Of a stretch of 64,000 bases of DNA, positions 53,878-64,000 are shown piece after piece. Origin of the DNA: Incurvaria masculella (Eukaryota; Arthropoda; Insecta; Lepidoptera; Incurvariidae); contig OX335653.1 in NCBI GenBank assembly GCA_946894095.1, forward strand, positions 129,001 to 193,000, in the 5' to 3' direction. Under the pieces are notes generated by a model. The model was not told where the DNA came from, searched no databases, and saw only the letters and a list, made by a program, of their open reading frames with translations. A program made the position numbers and the translations under genes. Positions within the stretch are counted from its first letter, which is position 1. Every line of letters begins with the position of its first letter.

Positions 53878-54525
53878 CGAGTAACGCATCGGTGAGGGAC
53901 CGATTTAATTTATTTAGTTGGGGCTTTTGAGAATGAACTGTTCCTTAAACTCATTTATCTGCCGCAACGCCAGGATATGGAACTGTCTGCCGGCGGGTGC
54001 CTTTTCTCATACCTATGTATAACCTGGAAATCTTCAAGCGTAATTTTGAACAAGCTATCTCAGCGATAGTCAGCAAATCCACTGGCATGGTGCCTCGCTG
54101 AGCGTGGTGTCACGAGGCGAGGTGGTTTTGGCTTTTCTGAGCACCTTTGGTCCTCTGCACAGCCATCCATACCGGTTTTTCATAAAAATAACATTTTGCA
54201 ATAACTTCTAAGATATTAAAGTACATTGAATGATTTATAAAAAAGCAATTATAATATGCATGTAACTAAAGTATTTAATATGTTAAGGAAGTGTATGGTA
54301 TCCATAGGAAATAGCTTTCTAATTAGCACATTATATGTGATCAATTTTTAAAACCTTAAAATGAGTATAGTAAGCTATTCTTAAAAAAAATAAGAAAATA
54401 TATAAGACATTTATTTGTGGACTTTTCTGTACACCTGTAAAAAAGAAACGATTCCTCAAAACATTGTTTTGTTGTATATACATATTTTTTTATTAATTTG
54501 GTCCACAAACAGAGTGATATATTAA

Positions 54526-54720
54526 TGAATGAATGAATGAATAAATTCTTTATTGTGCATAAACAAAAATACAATTACAGAGAAAACATACAGCAAAACA
54601 ACAATACTGCACAAAGGCGGACTTATCACTAAGAGTGATTTCTTCCAGTCAACCCTTGGGAGGAAAGGCAATAGAAATATCTGTAGGAAGGTGACACACC
54701 AGAATTTGAAAAAAAAAAAA
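54526..54720 (-). repeat. LINE 3' end with (TTCA)n tail
   Basis: On the minus strand it reads GTTTATGCACAATAAAGAAT TTATTCATTCATTCATTCA, a polyadenylation-like signal followed by a tetranucleotide tail as in RTE/CR1-type LINEs. The body is not coding. Confidence 0.55.
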
Positions 54721-55504
54721 TTAACTCCATAAACATACATATACCATAATATATACATATTTATACATATAATTGAATATATTAATATACATGATACAAT
54801 ACACTAATACATATTATTATATCCACAAACCAGGATAAAATAAAAAAAAAAACCTATAATACCTATTACCATTGATTCTAAAATCAGTTTTATTATAGTA
54901 TATTACACATAATACATTTAAAAATCCCTTAAAAATAGTCAAACATATACTCCTAAGCAGTGAACACGACATGCATTATAATAATACAGAAAGTACACAT
55001 CTAAAAGTATACAAAGGATTAGGCAGCGGTTTCGATGAAAGCTCCCAGTCGACGTCGGCTTTATTTTTCCGACATATTCAACAATCATCTATATTCCAAC
55101 CAATTTACACAACACATGAATGAATTCTACACGTTTCATTTCATTTATTTATTTATCTTGCGGTAGTCAAACTAAACTAACTCATGTCACAATGTATCAC
55201 TCCATCGTTGACACCGTCCATTGGTGAAAACCGTATGAAAATCCGTTCGGTAGTTTTATAGATTATTGCGGAATAACTTGGACGAACTCATGAAAATGTT
55301 AGATGGAATGGTTCCAATCATCCGTGACAGTGACAGCTGATTCCTTCGGGAATGCGGTGTGTTGGGCTAATATCATGATGGTATTAGCAATGGTATGGTA
55401 TAAGGCATCCATGTCCAATTAAAACGTACTCTCGAAATAGTATGATCTAAATATGTTAAATACTTGTAAGGCCGTCGTCAAAGACATCATTTCACCATTC
55501 CATC

Positions 55505-56110
55505 ACAAATTCTTTGTCCATTGGCCGAGGCAGAATTTTGTACGGCGACTAGTGAAATCATCTTCCATGCCCTAACGTTTCCTTACCCCTAAAAGTTATC
55601 AGATTTTAACTTTACTTACTAGGTGGTAGGGTTTATCCCGCCCGGGTTGGTACCATCGCATTGGATGAACGATGGTCGAAGCGGCAATGAAAATTGTCCG
55701 TGTTTTCCATCCAGTTCAATGTAGCCGTGCAATATAAGGAAGGTCCTGGCATGGCACCTAGTTCCCATGTGGTGTGTTGGGCTAATACCATGACAGAACT
55801 TGTGGTATTAGCCATTCATGTCCAGTCACATAAAAAAAATCAAAATAAAAAAAAATCACTTGATAAAGTTTCATTCTTTGTCGGTATCTTTTTTGTAAAT
55901 ATCTGTATTTTTCAGTAAACAATTCCAAAATGAACTTAAAAAAAGACAAAAATTTATATCAGCCAATATTTTCCAATCTAAAAGGTATAAAAAAATACAG
56001 ACGTAGATTTCGACAACGTATTTAAGAATCCAAAATTTCAAAAACCTGCTGAACATTAGGAGCATGTAAAATGTTATCGCCGCAGCATGGGCAATTGATA
56101 GGGCCACGCA
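55505..56110 (+). repeat. Cluster of dispersed repeats before Dad exon 2
   Basis: Combines the ATTCTTTGTCCATTGGC / GCCCTAACG family (also 45010-45320) with the ACTAGGTGGTAGGG / AAGGTCCTGGCATGGCACCT family (also 25310-25430, 51010-51110). It ends about 100 bp upstream of the exon. Confidence 0.55.
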
Positions 56111-56207
56111 CGACTGTACTATGTCGTCGCCGGATAGTTAATAAAGGCGCATTACGAAGAGGCTAGGATGCGTTCGTCGGTTTGATTGCGCGTGTTGTGT
56201 GTTGCAG

Positions 56208-56282
56208 AGAGCCCGCCTCCACCGTACAGCCGGCTGGCGCCCCGTCGTGCCGCCACCCCTCCCGCCCATGCCTACCCCCCAG
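56208..56282 (+). CDS. Dad: Inhibitory SMAD (Dad), coding exon 2, PPPPY motif
   Basis: A 75-bp exon completing the split codon of exon 1 to read RLCKP-E-SPPPPYSRLAPRR and AATPPAHAYPP. ESPPPPYSR is the hallmark PY motif of SMAD6/7 linkers, which binds WW domains of Smurf-type ubiquitin ligases. The acceptor (GCGTGTTGTGTGTTGCAG, ending 56207) and donor (GTGAGC from 56283) are strong. The phase (2 + 24 codons + 1) fits exon 1 and exon 3. Open frames called in other phases here are shadows. Confidence 0.93.
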
Positions 56283-56504
56283 GTGAGCAATGACAGGACA
56301 GGATTTTTTTCCAGTTCAAGATTGTTTTCCAGTAGCATTTGTTTTCCAATAGTTTATTATATAGCGTTCTCAATGGCCAATCGTTAGTTAGTAGAAATTT
56401 CATACAAACGTAAGTAAGTATGTACCTACCTACTAATTTTTGTTACTTTTAATTTCTGTTACGACTATTTATCTTACAGTCTAAATGTATAACATAAATT
56501 CAAT

Positions 56505-56769
56505 TTTTAGCGTTCCGTACCCTAAAGGTGCCAAGGGAACCCTATTACTAAGCCTCCGCTGCCCGTCCGTCTATCCGTCCGTCCATCTGTCAAAGGGCCT
56601 TTTCTCATGAACTAGGGTGTATTTATTTTGCCGCTATAACAATAAATAGGTAAAATTAAAAAACAATAAAAAATAAAGGGGGGTAAAACGAGATTGTTTT
56701 GTTTTAAAACTTGTACGATGGTACGGAACGCTTCGTGTGCTAGTTCGACTGGCACTTGGCCGGTTTTTT
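56505..56769 (+). repeat. GGGTTCCGTACCC-family repeat
   Basis: Starts TTTTTAGCGTTCCGTACCCT, keeps CTATTACTAAGCCTCCGCTG and TTATTTTGCCGCTATAACAA, and ends CGACTGGCACTTGGCCGGTT. The family lies sense to Dad here. Confidence 0.82.
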
Positions 56770-57249
56770 ATTATCATCAAAGAAATAGGTATTATCTTTG
56801 TTTTAATTTGGTTCTAAATTGTGGACGCACAGTATGTTATTCACATATACATATAATAGTTTATTTAATTCAAAGTATGTTTTATTTTGTCATATAAATT
56901 ATGGTTATTGTATTAAAATATTTTTATTTTATTAATGTTTTGTTGTTTTGAATTGTTCTTGGCCGGTTTTTTCCTATTTAGTTTCTCTGTTCTACACTAT
57001 ACATGTACAGCTTCGTCCTACTACTTTTGCTAAACTTGTGAAATACGAAGCTGTACTAACATATTTTCTAAGCAATATATTAACACTTATATTGAGTTTT
57101 CTATGTTACTCTGTTTGTTTTTCCCTCGGTTTTTCCTGAAATAAATAAATAAATAAATAAAATAAATATATGCCTAATTCGAAAAAAATACTTCGTTTTT
57201 GGTTTCGTTTTAAATGTTGTATCGGAAGGTGCAGTCTATGTGCATTTAA

Positions 57250-57320
57250 CTAGCAGTCGGACCGAGACGCACGCCGCGTTCGACGCTGAGTCGGCGCGGC
57301 GACACGCGGCGGCGGCGGCA

Positions 57321-57354
<34 letters not shown>

Positions 57355-57450
57355 GGTGCGCTGACGCGGGGCGGCTCCATTAGCGTTATCTGCTGGCGCC
57401 ACGCCGCCGTCGCCGCCACCGCACCGCCGCGGCGCCGGCGCCGTGTCGCC
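57250..57450 (+). promoter_or_regulatory. GC-rich island with (CGG)n and a Mad/Medea-type site
   Basis: Dad intron 2. Contains about 12 tandem GGC units near 57321-57352. At 57395-57409 GGCGCCACGCCGCCG is a match to GGCGCCA-N4-GNCV. Candidate BMP-responsive enhancer. Confidence 0.4.
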
Positions 57451-58002
57451 ACACACACACACAGCATACAATAATAAAAAACCCGCGACAGAACTTTACT
57501 TCACTTTTCTGCCTTGCGGCGCGCGCTGCCGTATGTAGGTACCTTCACCACATAGGCTGTGACATAGGTTAGGTACTAGCGATGGGTCATTCTAGTCCCA
57601 AATAGAAATTCATTCCTTTTCCTACACCGCAAGTCCGGGATCACCTCCACGAATGAAGGCCCGCAAAATTCCGTAATCTGAACCATGATTTCACTGGGAA
57701 TTTTTTTGATTGAGCCCGATTCGGTGAATTAGTCCGGGCAATATGTAATAAGCAAATAAAATAAGACGACACGTGGGGTCTCGACGCTCGATGATTATTT
57801 TATTTCATACAAAATTTGCGCTTCAAAAATCTAGATTTTTCTTAAAAAGTATAACGTTATGAACAAAAGTAATTGTTTAGTGCACAACTACATAAGTTGT
57901 TTTTTTTAATTAGCAGGGAGAGCAATTCAGGATAAAAGACGTGTGACCATTGAAATGTTTTTTTTTTATATCGATGCGTGTGACCGACAGGGACCAGAGC
58001 CA
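57451..58002. other. No feature recognised
   Basis: Dad intron 2, mixed composition; nothing supportable. Confidence 0.35.
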
Positions 58003-58354
58003 GAGCCGGTAGTCTCAGTTGTCACCTAAATTGGCGTTACGGCAAACCGATCGACTGGCGTTTTCAAATGTATGGAGAAATCTAAGAGCGCGCGCAGCGG
58101 GCGTTAAGCGAACTAACATTTGCGAGTCCGAGCTTGATTTGACAGCTTACTCAACGTTGCCGTAAATACGTCTACGTTGCGGTTTACGTCCACTCCGCGT
58201 TTTCATACAAATCGGAAGTCCGCGTTTGACTTTGACAGCTTGAAGAAGTAAAACCACAGAATATCTAGTAAAAACTTGTATGGAGTTTGGAGAAAACGCC
58301 AGTCGATCGGTTTGCCGTAACGCCAATTTAGGTGACAACTTAGACTACCGGCTC
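58003..58354 (+). mobile_element. MITE with about 60-bp inverted ends (copy 3, best preserved)
   Basis: Starts GAGCCGGTAGTCTCAGTTGT and ends ACAACTTAGACTACCGGCTC. The inverted match continues inward through CACCTAAATTGGCGTTACGG and CAAACCGATCGACTGGCGTT with one mismatch seen. Non-coding; no clear target duplication. Confidence 0.85.
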
Positions 58355-58415
58355 AGACCTAAGCAAGCAACGCGGCAACGGTCGAATTTGCCAAGTAAAA
58401 TATGTTATGTAAACC

Positions 58416-58535
58416 CGTGAAGTTTCTTTGCGGGTTCTTCTTTACTGGGTTGATCCAATCCGCGGATCTTTGTGACGTAACTTAGTGTAGTTTGACTACC
58501 AAAAAGTTTAAATAAATGAAATGAAATGGAACTAC
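58416..58535 (+). repeat. LINE/SINE 3' tail with (AAATG)n end
   Basis: Same sequence as 18985-19112: GGTTGATCCAATCCGCGGAT, GACGTAACTTAGTGTAGTTT, GACTACCAAAAAG, AAATAAATGAAATGAAATG. Confidence 0.6.
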
Positions 58536-58699
58536 GAAGAATTATTAGTATTGTCTTTGCTACGATGCGGCGTGACCATCTTCCACACAGTGCGGGCCGA
58601 TCACAAAATATGATTGTCATAATGGCGATTTTTTACAAACGTTTTGGTACTGATTGTGGATAGCATTATGAATGGCGACGACGACGACACAAATTACGG

Positions 58700-58995
<296 letters not shown>

Positions 58996-59563
58996 CGTCG
59001 TCGTCGCCATATTCGTCGCTGCCGAACGTTGGAATGCCTTGTTGCTTTGTCGGACATATATATTGTAAACATTGCATTGATTGCAGTCAGCTGACGCCAA
59101 GCGTTAATTTCTTATTTTTTTAAACTTTTGCGTAGAAACATCCAATTGGGCTTTGATAGGAAACTTCCACGCAACTTTTTATTATTTTCATATTTTTTTA
59201 CATTTTACGACCGCACAATTCACGGGTGACTGCTCATACGTTTATTCGACCACTGACTTAAATTAATAATTAATTAAAATACATAGGTATGCGGGTCTTT
59301 AGGACATATGCTTTGTGGTTCGCGGGAGAAAGCTGATCGCACATATTCAAGTTTAAGTCGGCTGTTGAGCCGAAATGTTTCGCCTCCAACGACGGAGCTA
59401 TGGTCAGGACCACCTTGTTTGCCCTGGAGTTACGAGCGAGTTCCCGTTTGATTGTACGGGCTGATTGACGTGTGTGATGTGAAGGAATACATGCGCCCTA
59501 CACACTTCTTGGCGAAGTTGGGGTGACGGCATACGTTATAGCAGGGTTGTGTTGTGATTGCAG

Positions 59564-59698
59564 ATGATGAGCAGGTCGGGAGCGCGACAGCGACAGCGAC
59601 GGCGGCGAGCGAGGAGATGTGCGACGGTGACGCGCGGCGCACGGACCATGAGCGACCGGCAGCGACAGCGGGATCACTCGCCACGGACGGTGGGGAAG
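59564..59698 (+). CDS. Dad: Inhibitory SMAD (Dad), coding exon 3, linker
   Basis: A 135-bp exon between an acceptor (GGTTGTGTTGTGATTGCAG, ending 59563) and a donor (GTTGGTAC from 59699). In the phase set by exon 2 it reads D-DEQVGSATATATAASEEMCD then GDARRTDHERPAATAGSLATDGGE with no stop. It leaves phase 1 again (2 + 44 codons + 1). The Ala/Thr/Asp-rich sequence suits the poorly conserved SMAD linker before MH2. The MH2 exons (SHWC..AYWE..TRVG) were looked for and not found up to 64000. Weaker than exons 1-2 because the linker has no signature; phase and splice sites are the main support. Confidence 0.72.
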
Positions 59699-59829
59699 GT
59701 TGGTACCATCTCAGAATGTAATGGTTACGTATCTTATTTTTTTAATTATTATCTGACGAAGGCTCTTTACACCAGATTCTCATTGATCATCAATAAAATT
59801 TATAATAAGTTATTTTACTATGTGGTCCG

Positions 59830-60065
59830 CAGTGCGATTACGAAGCGCGGCATGAGGTGTGCTGTGAATTTGGGGCACCTACCCCAAATTCACAGCAAAC
59901 TGACGGCTTTTGAGTACAAAATATGTCAGTTTTGGGGTACTAACCACACCTACACCTCATTTGGCGCTTCGTAATCGCAATACTGTTGCCGGTGCTTCTA
60001 TTTCGCAATCGCAATAGCTTTCAGATGCAACCAACCTCCCCCGTTTCGTGCTTCGTAATCGCACT
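59830..60065 (+). mobile_element. MITE with CAGTGCGATTACGAAGC-type ends
   Basis: Starts AGTGCGATTACGAAGCGC and ends GTGCTTCGTAATCGCACTG. An internal copy of the end lies at 59967-59983 (GGCGCTTCGTAATCGC). It contains the palindromic TTTGGGGCACCTACCCCAAA block. Located 130 bp after Dad exon 3. Confidence 0.7.
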
Positions 60066-60194
60066 GCAGGTCACTGTAGTAGTACATAATATCAATAATA
60101 GTAAACTAAACGTGCACATGCATAAAAAAGGTTTCTTGTTGCCACTGGAGTAGAGCATCGCTTCAAGGTCCTTGCTTGCGGTACACTTGGTTCA

Positions 60195-60335
60195 GCAGTG
60201 CGATTACGAAGCGCAAAATGTGGTTTAGGTTCTGCACCTACCCCAATCTGACGGTATACTGACAGATTGACGGCGAGAGCTGTCAGTTTGGGGTAGGTGC
60301 CGCACCTACACCTACCTCGCACTGCGGGTCACCTC
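60195..60335 (+). mobile_element. Second, degraded copy of the same MITE
   Basis: Starts GCAGTGCGATTACGAAGCGC. It has the CACCTACCCCAA...TTTGGGGTAGGTG inverted block and ends CCTCGCACTGCGGGTCACCT, having lost the ACGAAGC part on the right. Confidence 0.6.
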
Positions 60336-61254
60336 TTTCCCTAAAATATAATTCTCTCATCGCCTCTCTAGATTGTGAACGGGTGCTGATTGTGGGGACT
60401 GGCCGGCTCCAATTGGTTAGATGACGGACGTAGGCTTTGAAAAATAAACTGATATTTGTCATGGATTGTGCATACGGCATGAACTGTAGATTTTTGTGAA
60501 TGATTATTAATTTAATGTATTTATCTTTGTTTTTCTCTCGTCATCAATGAATCATATTTGCTATGTATGTAACGTATGTTATGTACGTATGTATGTTACG
60601 TATGTTATGTATGTATGAACTGGTACCACAGAAATAGGAATTATTAACTAGAACGGTCAAGAAGTCAGCTTAGTATGGAAACCGAGCGTGTCAAGCTTGG
60701 CACCCACATAACCACATAAAATACACAGATGTCTCCCGAAGCGCGGCGCAACCATTCGTGTGGGGCGCATCCACCTGCGTCAAACACATACATCGAAGTG
60801 TCGGTGCGCGGGTAGCGCACTACCACCTTCTCAGGTCACCCGTCGGCGAACGCGTCGAGCTGGGGATTGACGAGTATCGATAATTGTTATTTTTACTATC
60901 GATACAATTAATTTATCATAGAAATAGATAGGTAGTTCTTTTATTTCGTTTTCTGCGTTGTTAGGAAGTAAAATTACCAGTGCAATATTTTAATTATGTC
61001 ACGGTGCAATGAACTGTTTTAATTCATACCATATGGTAGAGAAATTAGCGAAAAAAAAAAAAACGTTTTTTTCTCGATTTTGACTAAAAGTAAAATTTAA
61101 TTGTATTAACTTGCCATATAGCTGTATTAAATTAGCATTAAGAACACTTGAGATTCACTGGGCTTTTCTACAACTAAAGAACTAAATATACAAACAGGAT
61201 GTTAACGGAGTTATGGCCCAAACGTTAACCAGGTTTCCCTAGGCATATTTAAAG
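60336..61254. other. Intron-like DNA with microsatellite and paired TATCGATA
   Basis: An ATGTATGTTACGTATGTT-type microsatellite is at about 60560-60620. Two TATCGATA motifs (60875-60882, 60897-60904; the DRE sequence of Drosophila promoters) are 22 bp apart. The rest is unremarkable. Confidence 0.45.
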
Positions 61255-61406
61255 CAAAAAACCGGCCAAGTGCGCGTCGGACTTGCACACGAGAGGGTTC
61301 CGTACCGTCGTAAAAGATTTAACACAAAAGAAACAACTTTTTTGTAATATGTGTAATATTGAAATTTTACCTTTGTTCTTATAGCGGCAAAATAAATACA
61401 CACTCC
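61255..61406 (-). repeat. GGGTTCCGTACCC-family repeat, truncated
   Basis: Starts CAAAAAACCGGCCAAGTGCG, continues to AGCGGCAAAATAAATACACA CTCC and then stops, losing the (TCCG)n half. Confidence 0.8.
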
Positions 61407-63339
61407 GATCGATATTAAGAATTTCGTTATCAAAATGTACTCTGTAGCCTAGCGATAAAAGCGACCGCCTGTTTTTACTGGACAATATGCAAGTAATGAA
61501 AACTTTTTTTAACTAAAACATAACTGTAATAATAGAAACATCGATAACGCTAATTCTTGGTTTCATCACTACCTACTACCCAAATAATAAGCATAATAAA
61601 CGTTCAAACGCACTCAAATTTCATATCGAAATAACCTTAACACTAAGAAATAAAATCGAAAGCACTCATTATTATGTGACAACTACCCAACGCGACTGCG
61701 TTAGCGGAGAAATTATTTCGAAAAATGATTTAAATATAAAAATAACTGTTTTAGAATTGGTTTACCTATGAAATGTGATGCCATTGTTTTTGTAGGACAC
61801 GTTCTCGTTTCGGTTTTTGCAGATCTGCACTGAACAATTAGGCATTTCGACAATATTCTGGACAAACGCGCACGCGCCGCGACCGGGTACGAACTGAGCG
61901 GCCGGCGTGACGTCACGTTTGCTTATAACCAATTTTATATAAGTTTTAATTATAGTAGGTATAAGGCCGCCACGGAAATCGCGCGCGTCCACCAATAACC
62001 CGTATGTCTGTAAGCAGTGGCAAACAAATTTGTAAACCTAGACTAAACGGACGTTGAAAAAAAATCAGCGAAATTTCTTGCCATTTTTCCTTCGCTGTGA
62101 TCCCCGCGGATGTACCACCGTGGCCGAGGGGTACCTATGTCTGATCTGAATGGACTAAACCACTCTCCTTCCTGCTTGGGCACATATATCCTTCACGAGC
62201 GATCTTGACTTTAATTTTTTTAGTCATATTTATCAGGGATATAGTTATATCAAAACATATAAATTATAAATGTAGGAACAGGATAAAAATGTTCACTAAG
62301 TTATAAGTGAATTACACACGTAATGCGTCAGTCAGGGCGCAGGAGAAGCGACTGAATACGTAGCGGTGTCTGGTGAACGTCCAGTGGGCCGGTTGCCCTG
62401 ACACGGGGAGGGGATAGACTATACTTGCCGATTAGACGGAAACGAAGGTTAAAAGAGTGGGTCGGATAGTCCGTCTCCGCTTTTACGAGCTGAGGATACC
62501 GGTGGAAAGAAAGATCTTTAAAGTAGTGGGTAGAGGCCTCTTAATAGTATTGGGCCCCAGTTTGTTATTCTGTGCCCCAGTCGGAAGATCAAGATTTCTA
62601 TGGAGATTTCATATTCCGCACGCACGAAGGAGCACCGTGCTTCAGGTTTGTTTTGTTGATACATGAATTAAGACGACATTTGTGGAAGAGGAGATGGACT
62701 TGCCTGGAATGTGCCTGCAAATCATGAACGGAGAGAGTCCCGTCCGGTCGAGAGGGTATCGTCCGCGAATAGAGCTAGCACCGCGTCACGAGAGCGAAAA
62801 ATATTGTTCGGGTTAAATGTTCGTTAAGGGCCTGGTACTAGCCAAATCGCAAAGTTAGACGAGGCACCCCAAGTAAACTAACTAAGTCTGACGATTATAA
62901 GTGTCATCCTTACAATATATGATTCCTTGTCTAGGAATCGAATGATTTTCGTTAATGTATGTTTCCTTTTTCTATACAAAATACATTGCGGAAACGGTGT
63001 CCATTTCCGAACTTTTTTGACTAAATGTAGAAATCTAAAAGCAAATGGAATTTTTTGTTTATGCATATATGCTGTTTTTGCTTATATCTAGAAATCGAAT
63101 GACTTTCAGATTTCTAATGAGAAAAATCAACTTTTTTTATTTTTATTATTATTTAAATAAATGATGGAATAAAACAATATTAACAATCCATTATCAGTCT
63201 GGAGTTCTATTTGGATTTGCTGAAGCGTTTCACTACATATTATTACATTTGTTAAAAAGTGCATTTGTATGGCGCGAGTAGTTGGCTAGTCCTAGCGCCT
63301 TAAACATATGATCTTCGTTCTGGTGTTAGCTATTTCGAT
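61407..63339. other. No gene seen
   Basis: Includes a GC-richer patch at 61862-61920 with a palindromic CRE (TGACGTCA, 61908-61915) and a mixed-composition block at 62330-62860 without recognisable similarity. No SMAD MH2 exon seen. Confidence 0.4.
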
Positions 63340-64000
63340 ACGAAGACGAGGGTGCGGCAGCCGTCGCGTCGTCATGTAGCGTGCGGCGTCACGTTGGGTC
63401 GATACAAACTCGTCGTCGGTAGCGGCGACGGTGGCGGCGACGGTGGTGCGGTGCCCAAGGTTAGCATTGGCGCCACGACACCGTTGTACCGAAGCACAGT
63501 GTTTCCGATTGCAATATTACGAGCTACTTTAGGTAAAAACCCAATGTCTAAGAAATTGCAAATTCTTGCTAAATAGAGAATTGTATAGTTATCCTGCTCT
63601 CACATACAATTTTAGGCCGAATGGTTAAAATTTCGAGGGCTTATAAGCTACCTAATCGCATGCGACAATGAAACCGGTTCAGTCGCATTATTTCGGCGCT
63701 AACCGTCACACGACTTTGCGCTGTTCCTTCACGTATATTTAGTACCTATTCGTTGGTATTTTTGGATCATCATGGCTTCCACATCCACAGGTACGATGAG
63801 AAATATTTATTTTGTCGAATATCATATATTTGACTAGAAAAAAAATGTTAGTAAAAATCGAAAAATCATGATATATTTTGTTCCAGCCAATCAAGATTTT
63901 ATCGTATATTTATCTAGCTTCTATTTTACAAATTCCTAACCCTCGTTTTGCCTCGTTTTTTTTTTGTTGTGGTAGGTACCTAGGTGTTGCAACGGTCGGA
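63340..64000 (+). other. GC-richer patch and a possible small first exon
   Basis: 63345-63465 is GC-rich with GGCGACGGT repeats. At 63773-63792 an ATG opens MASTST and runs into a donor-like CAG|GTACGATGAG. An acceptor-like TTCACGTATATTTAG precedes it at 63744. This may be a first coding exon of an unknown gene or chance. It is not recognisable as SMAD. Confidence 0.25.

Larger units (their letters stand above)
42141..56207 (+). other. Dad intron 1 (14.07 kb)
   Basis: Intron between the MH1-like and PPPPY exons, judged from matching splice phases. It is filled with LINE remnants, GGGTTCCGTACCC repeats and two GC-rich islands, annotated separately. No conserved exon was recognised inside. Unlisted stretches (43171-44229, 44361-44895, 51650-52550, 53878-54525, 54720-55504) hold nothing I can name. 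Confidence 0.8.

Noticed and set aside
63345..63465. GC-rich block considered as a Dad MH2 exon
   Set aside because: The phase required after exon 3 meets a stop, and no MH2 signature (HWC, AYWE, TRVG) is visible.

Overview
This window looks like nuclear DNA of a moth or butterfly. The signs are Helitrons of the lepidopteran type (start TC...ACTAATATTATA, end CTAG|T), many copies of the 'GGGTTCCGTACCC' dispersed repeat common in Lepidoptera, TTAGG-type telomeric motifs, Jockey-like LINEs and a mariner. Host genes are split into small exons by very large, transposon-filled introns. There are no bacterial operons, tRNAs, rRNAs or CRISPR arrays.

Two host genes can be read with confidence, both running off the window. 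(1) On the minus strand at 4310-2295 are the first two coding exons of an hnRNP F/H-type splicing factor (Drosophila glorund type). Exon 1 carries the start codon and the first half of qRRM1. Exon 2 completes qRRM1. The intron between them carries a 133-bp tandem array that copies the 3' splice site plus most of exon 2, giving six decoy acceptors. (2) On the plus strand at 41846-59698 are three exons of an inhibitory SMAD (Dad, SMAD6/7 type): the MH1-like region, the PPPPY motif exon, and a linker exon. The MH2 exons must lie beyond the right edge. GC-rich islands in its promoter region and introns carry CGG/GCC triplet runs, and two of them contain matches to the Mad/Medea activating-element consensus.

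Between and inside these genes is transposon-derived DNA. At 6380-21226 a LINE reading frame is interrupted by a 13.66-kb insertion flanked by a 9-bp target duplication; that insertion was itself later filled with a Helitron, MITEs and LINE fragments. At 22-25 kb lie a reverse-strand Helitron and a complete mariner with an intact 341-residue transposase. At 28.8-30.8, 33.9-34.9, 35.2-35.9, 42.8-43.2, 45.5-47.8 and 48.2-49.9 kb are non-LTR retrotransposon remains; the 45.5-kb copy has a nearly intact reverse transcriptase. At 32.15-33.73 kb is a minisatellite of about nineteen 80-bp units with no stop codon in any of the six frames.

The GC-rich islands near 27.0, 34.9, 37.6-38.1, 41.5-42.4, 44.3, 50.8, 57.3 and 58.8 kb stand out from the AT-rich background. 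The 37.6-38.1 kb island ends in a strong splice donor and may be an untranslated first exon of Dad. Stretches where nothing could be recognised are listed as such.
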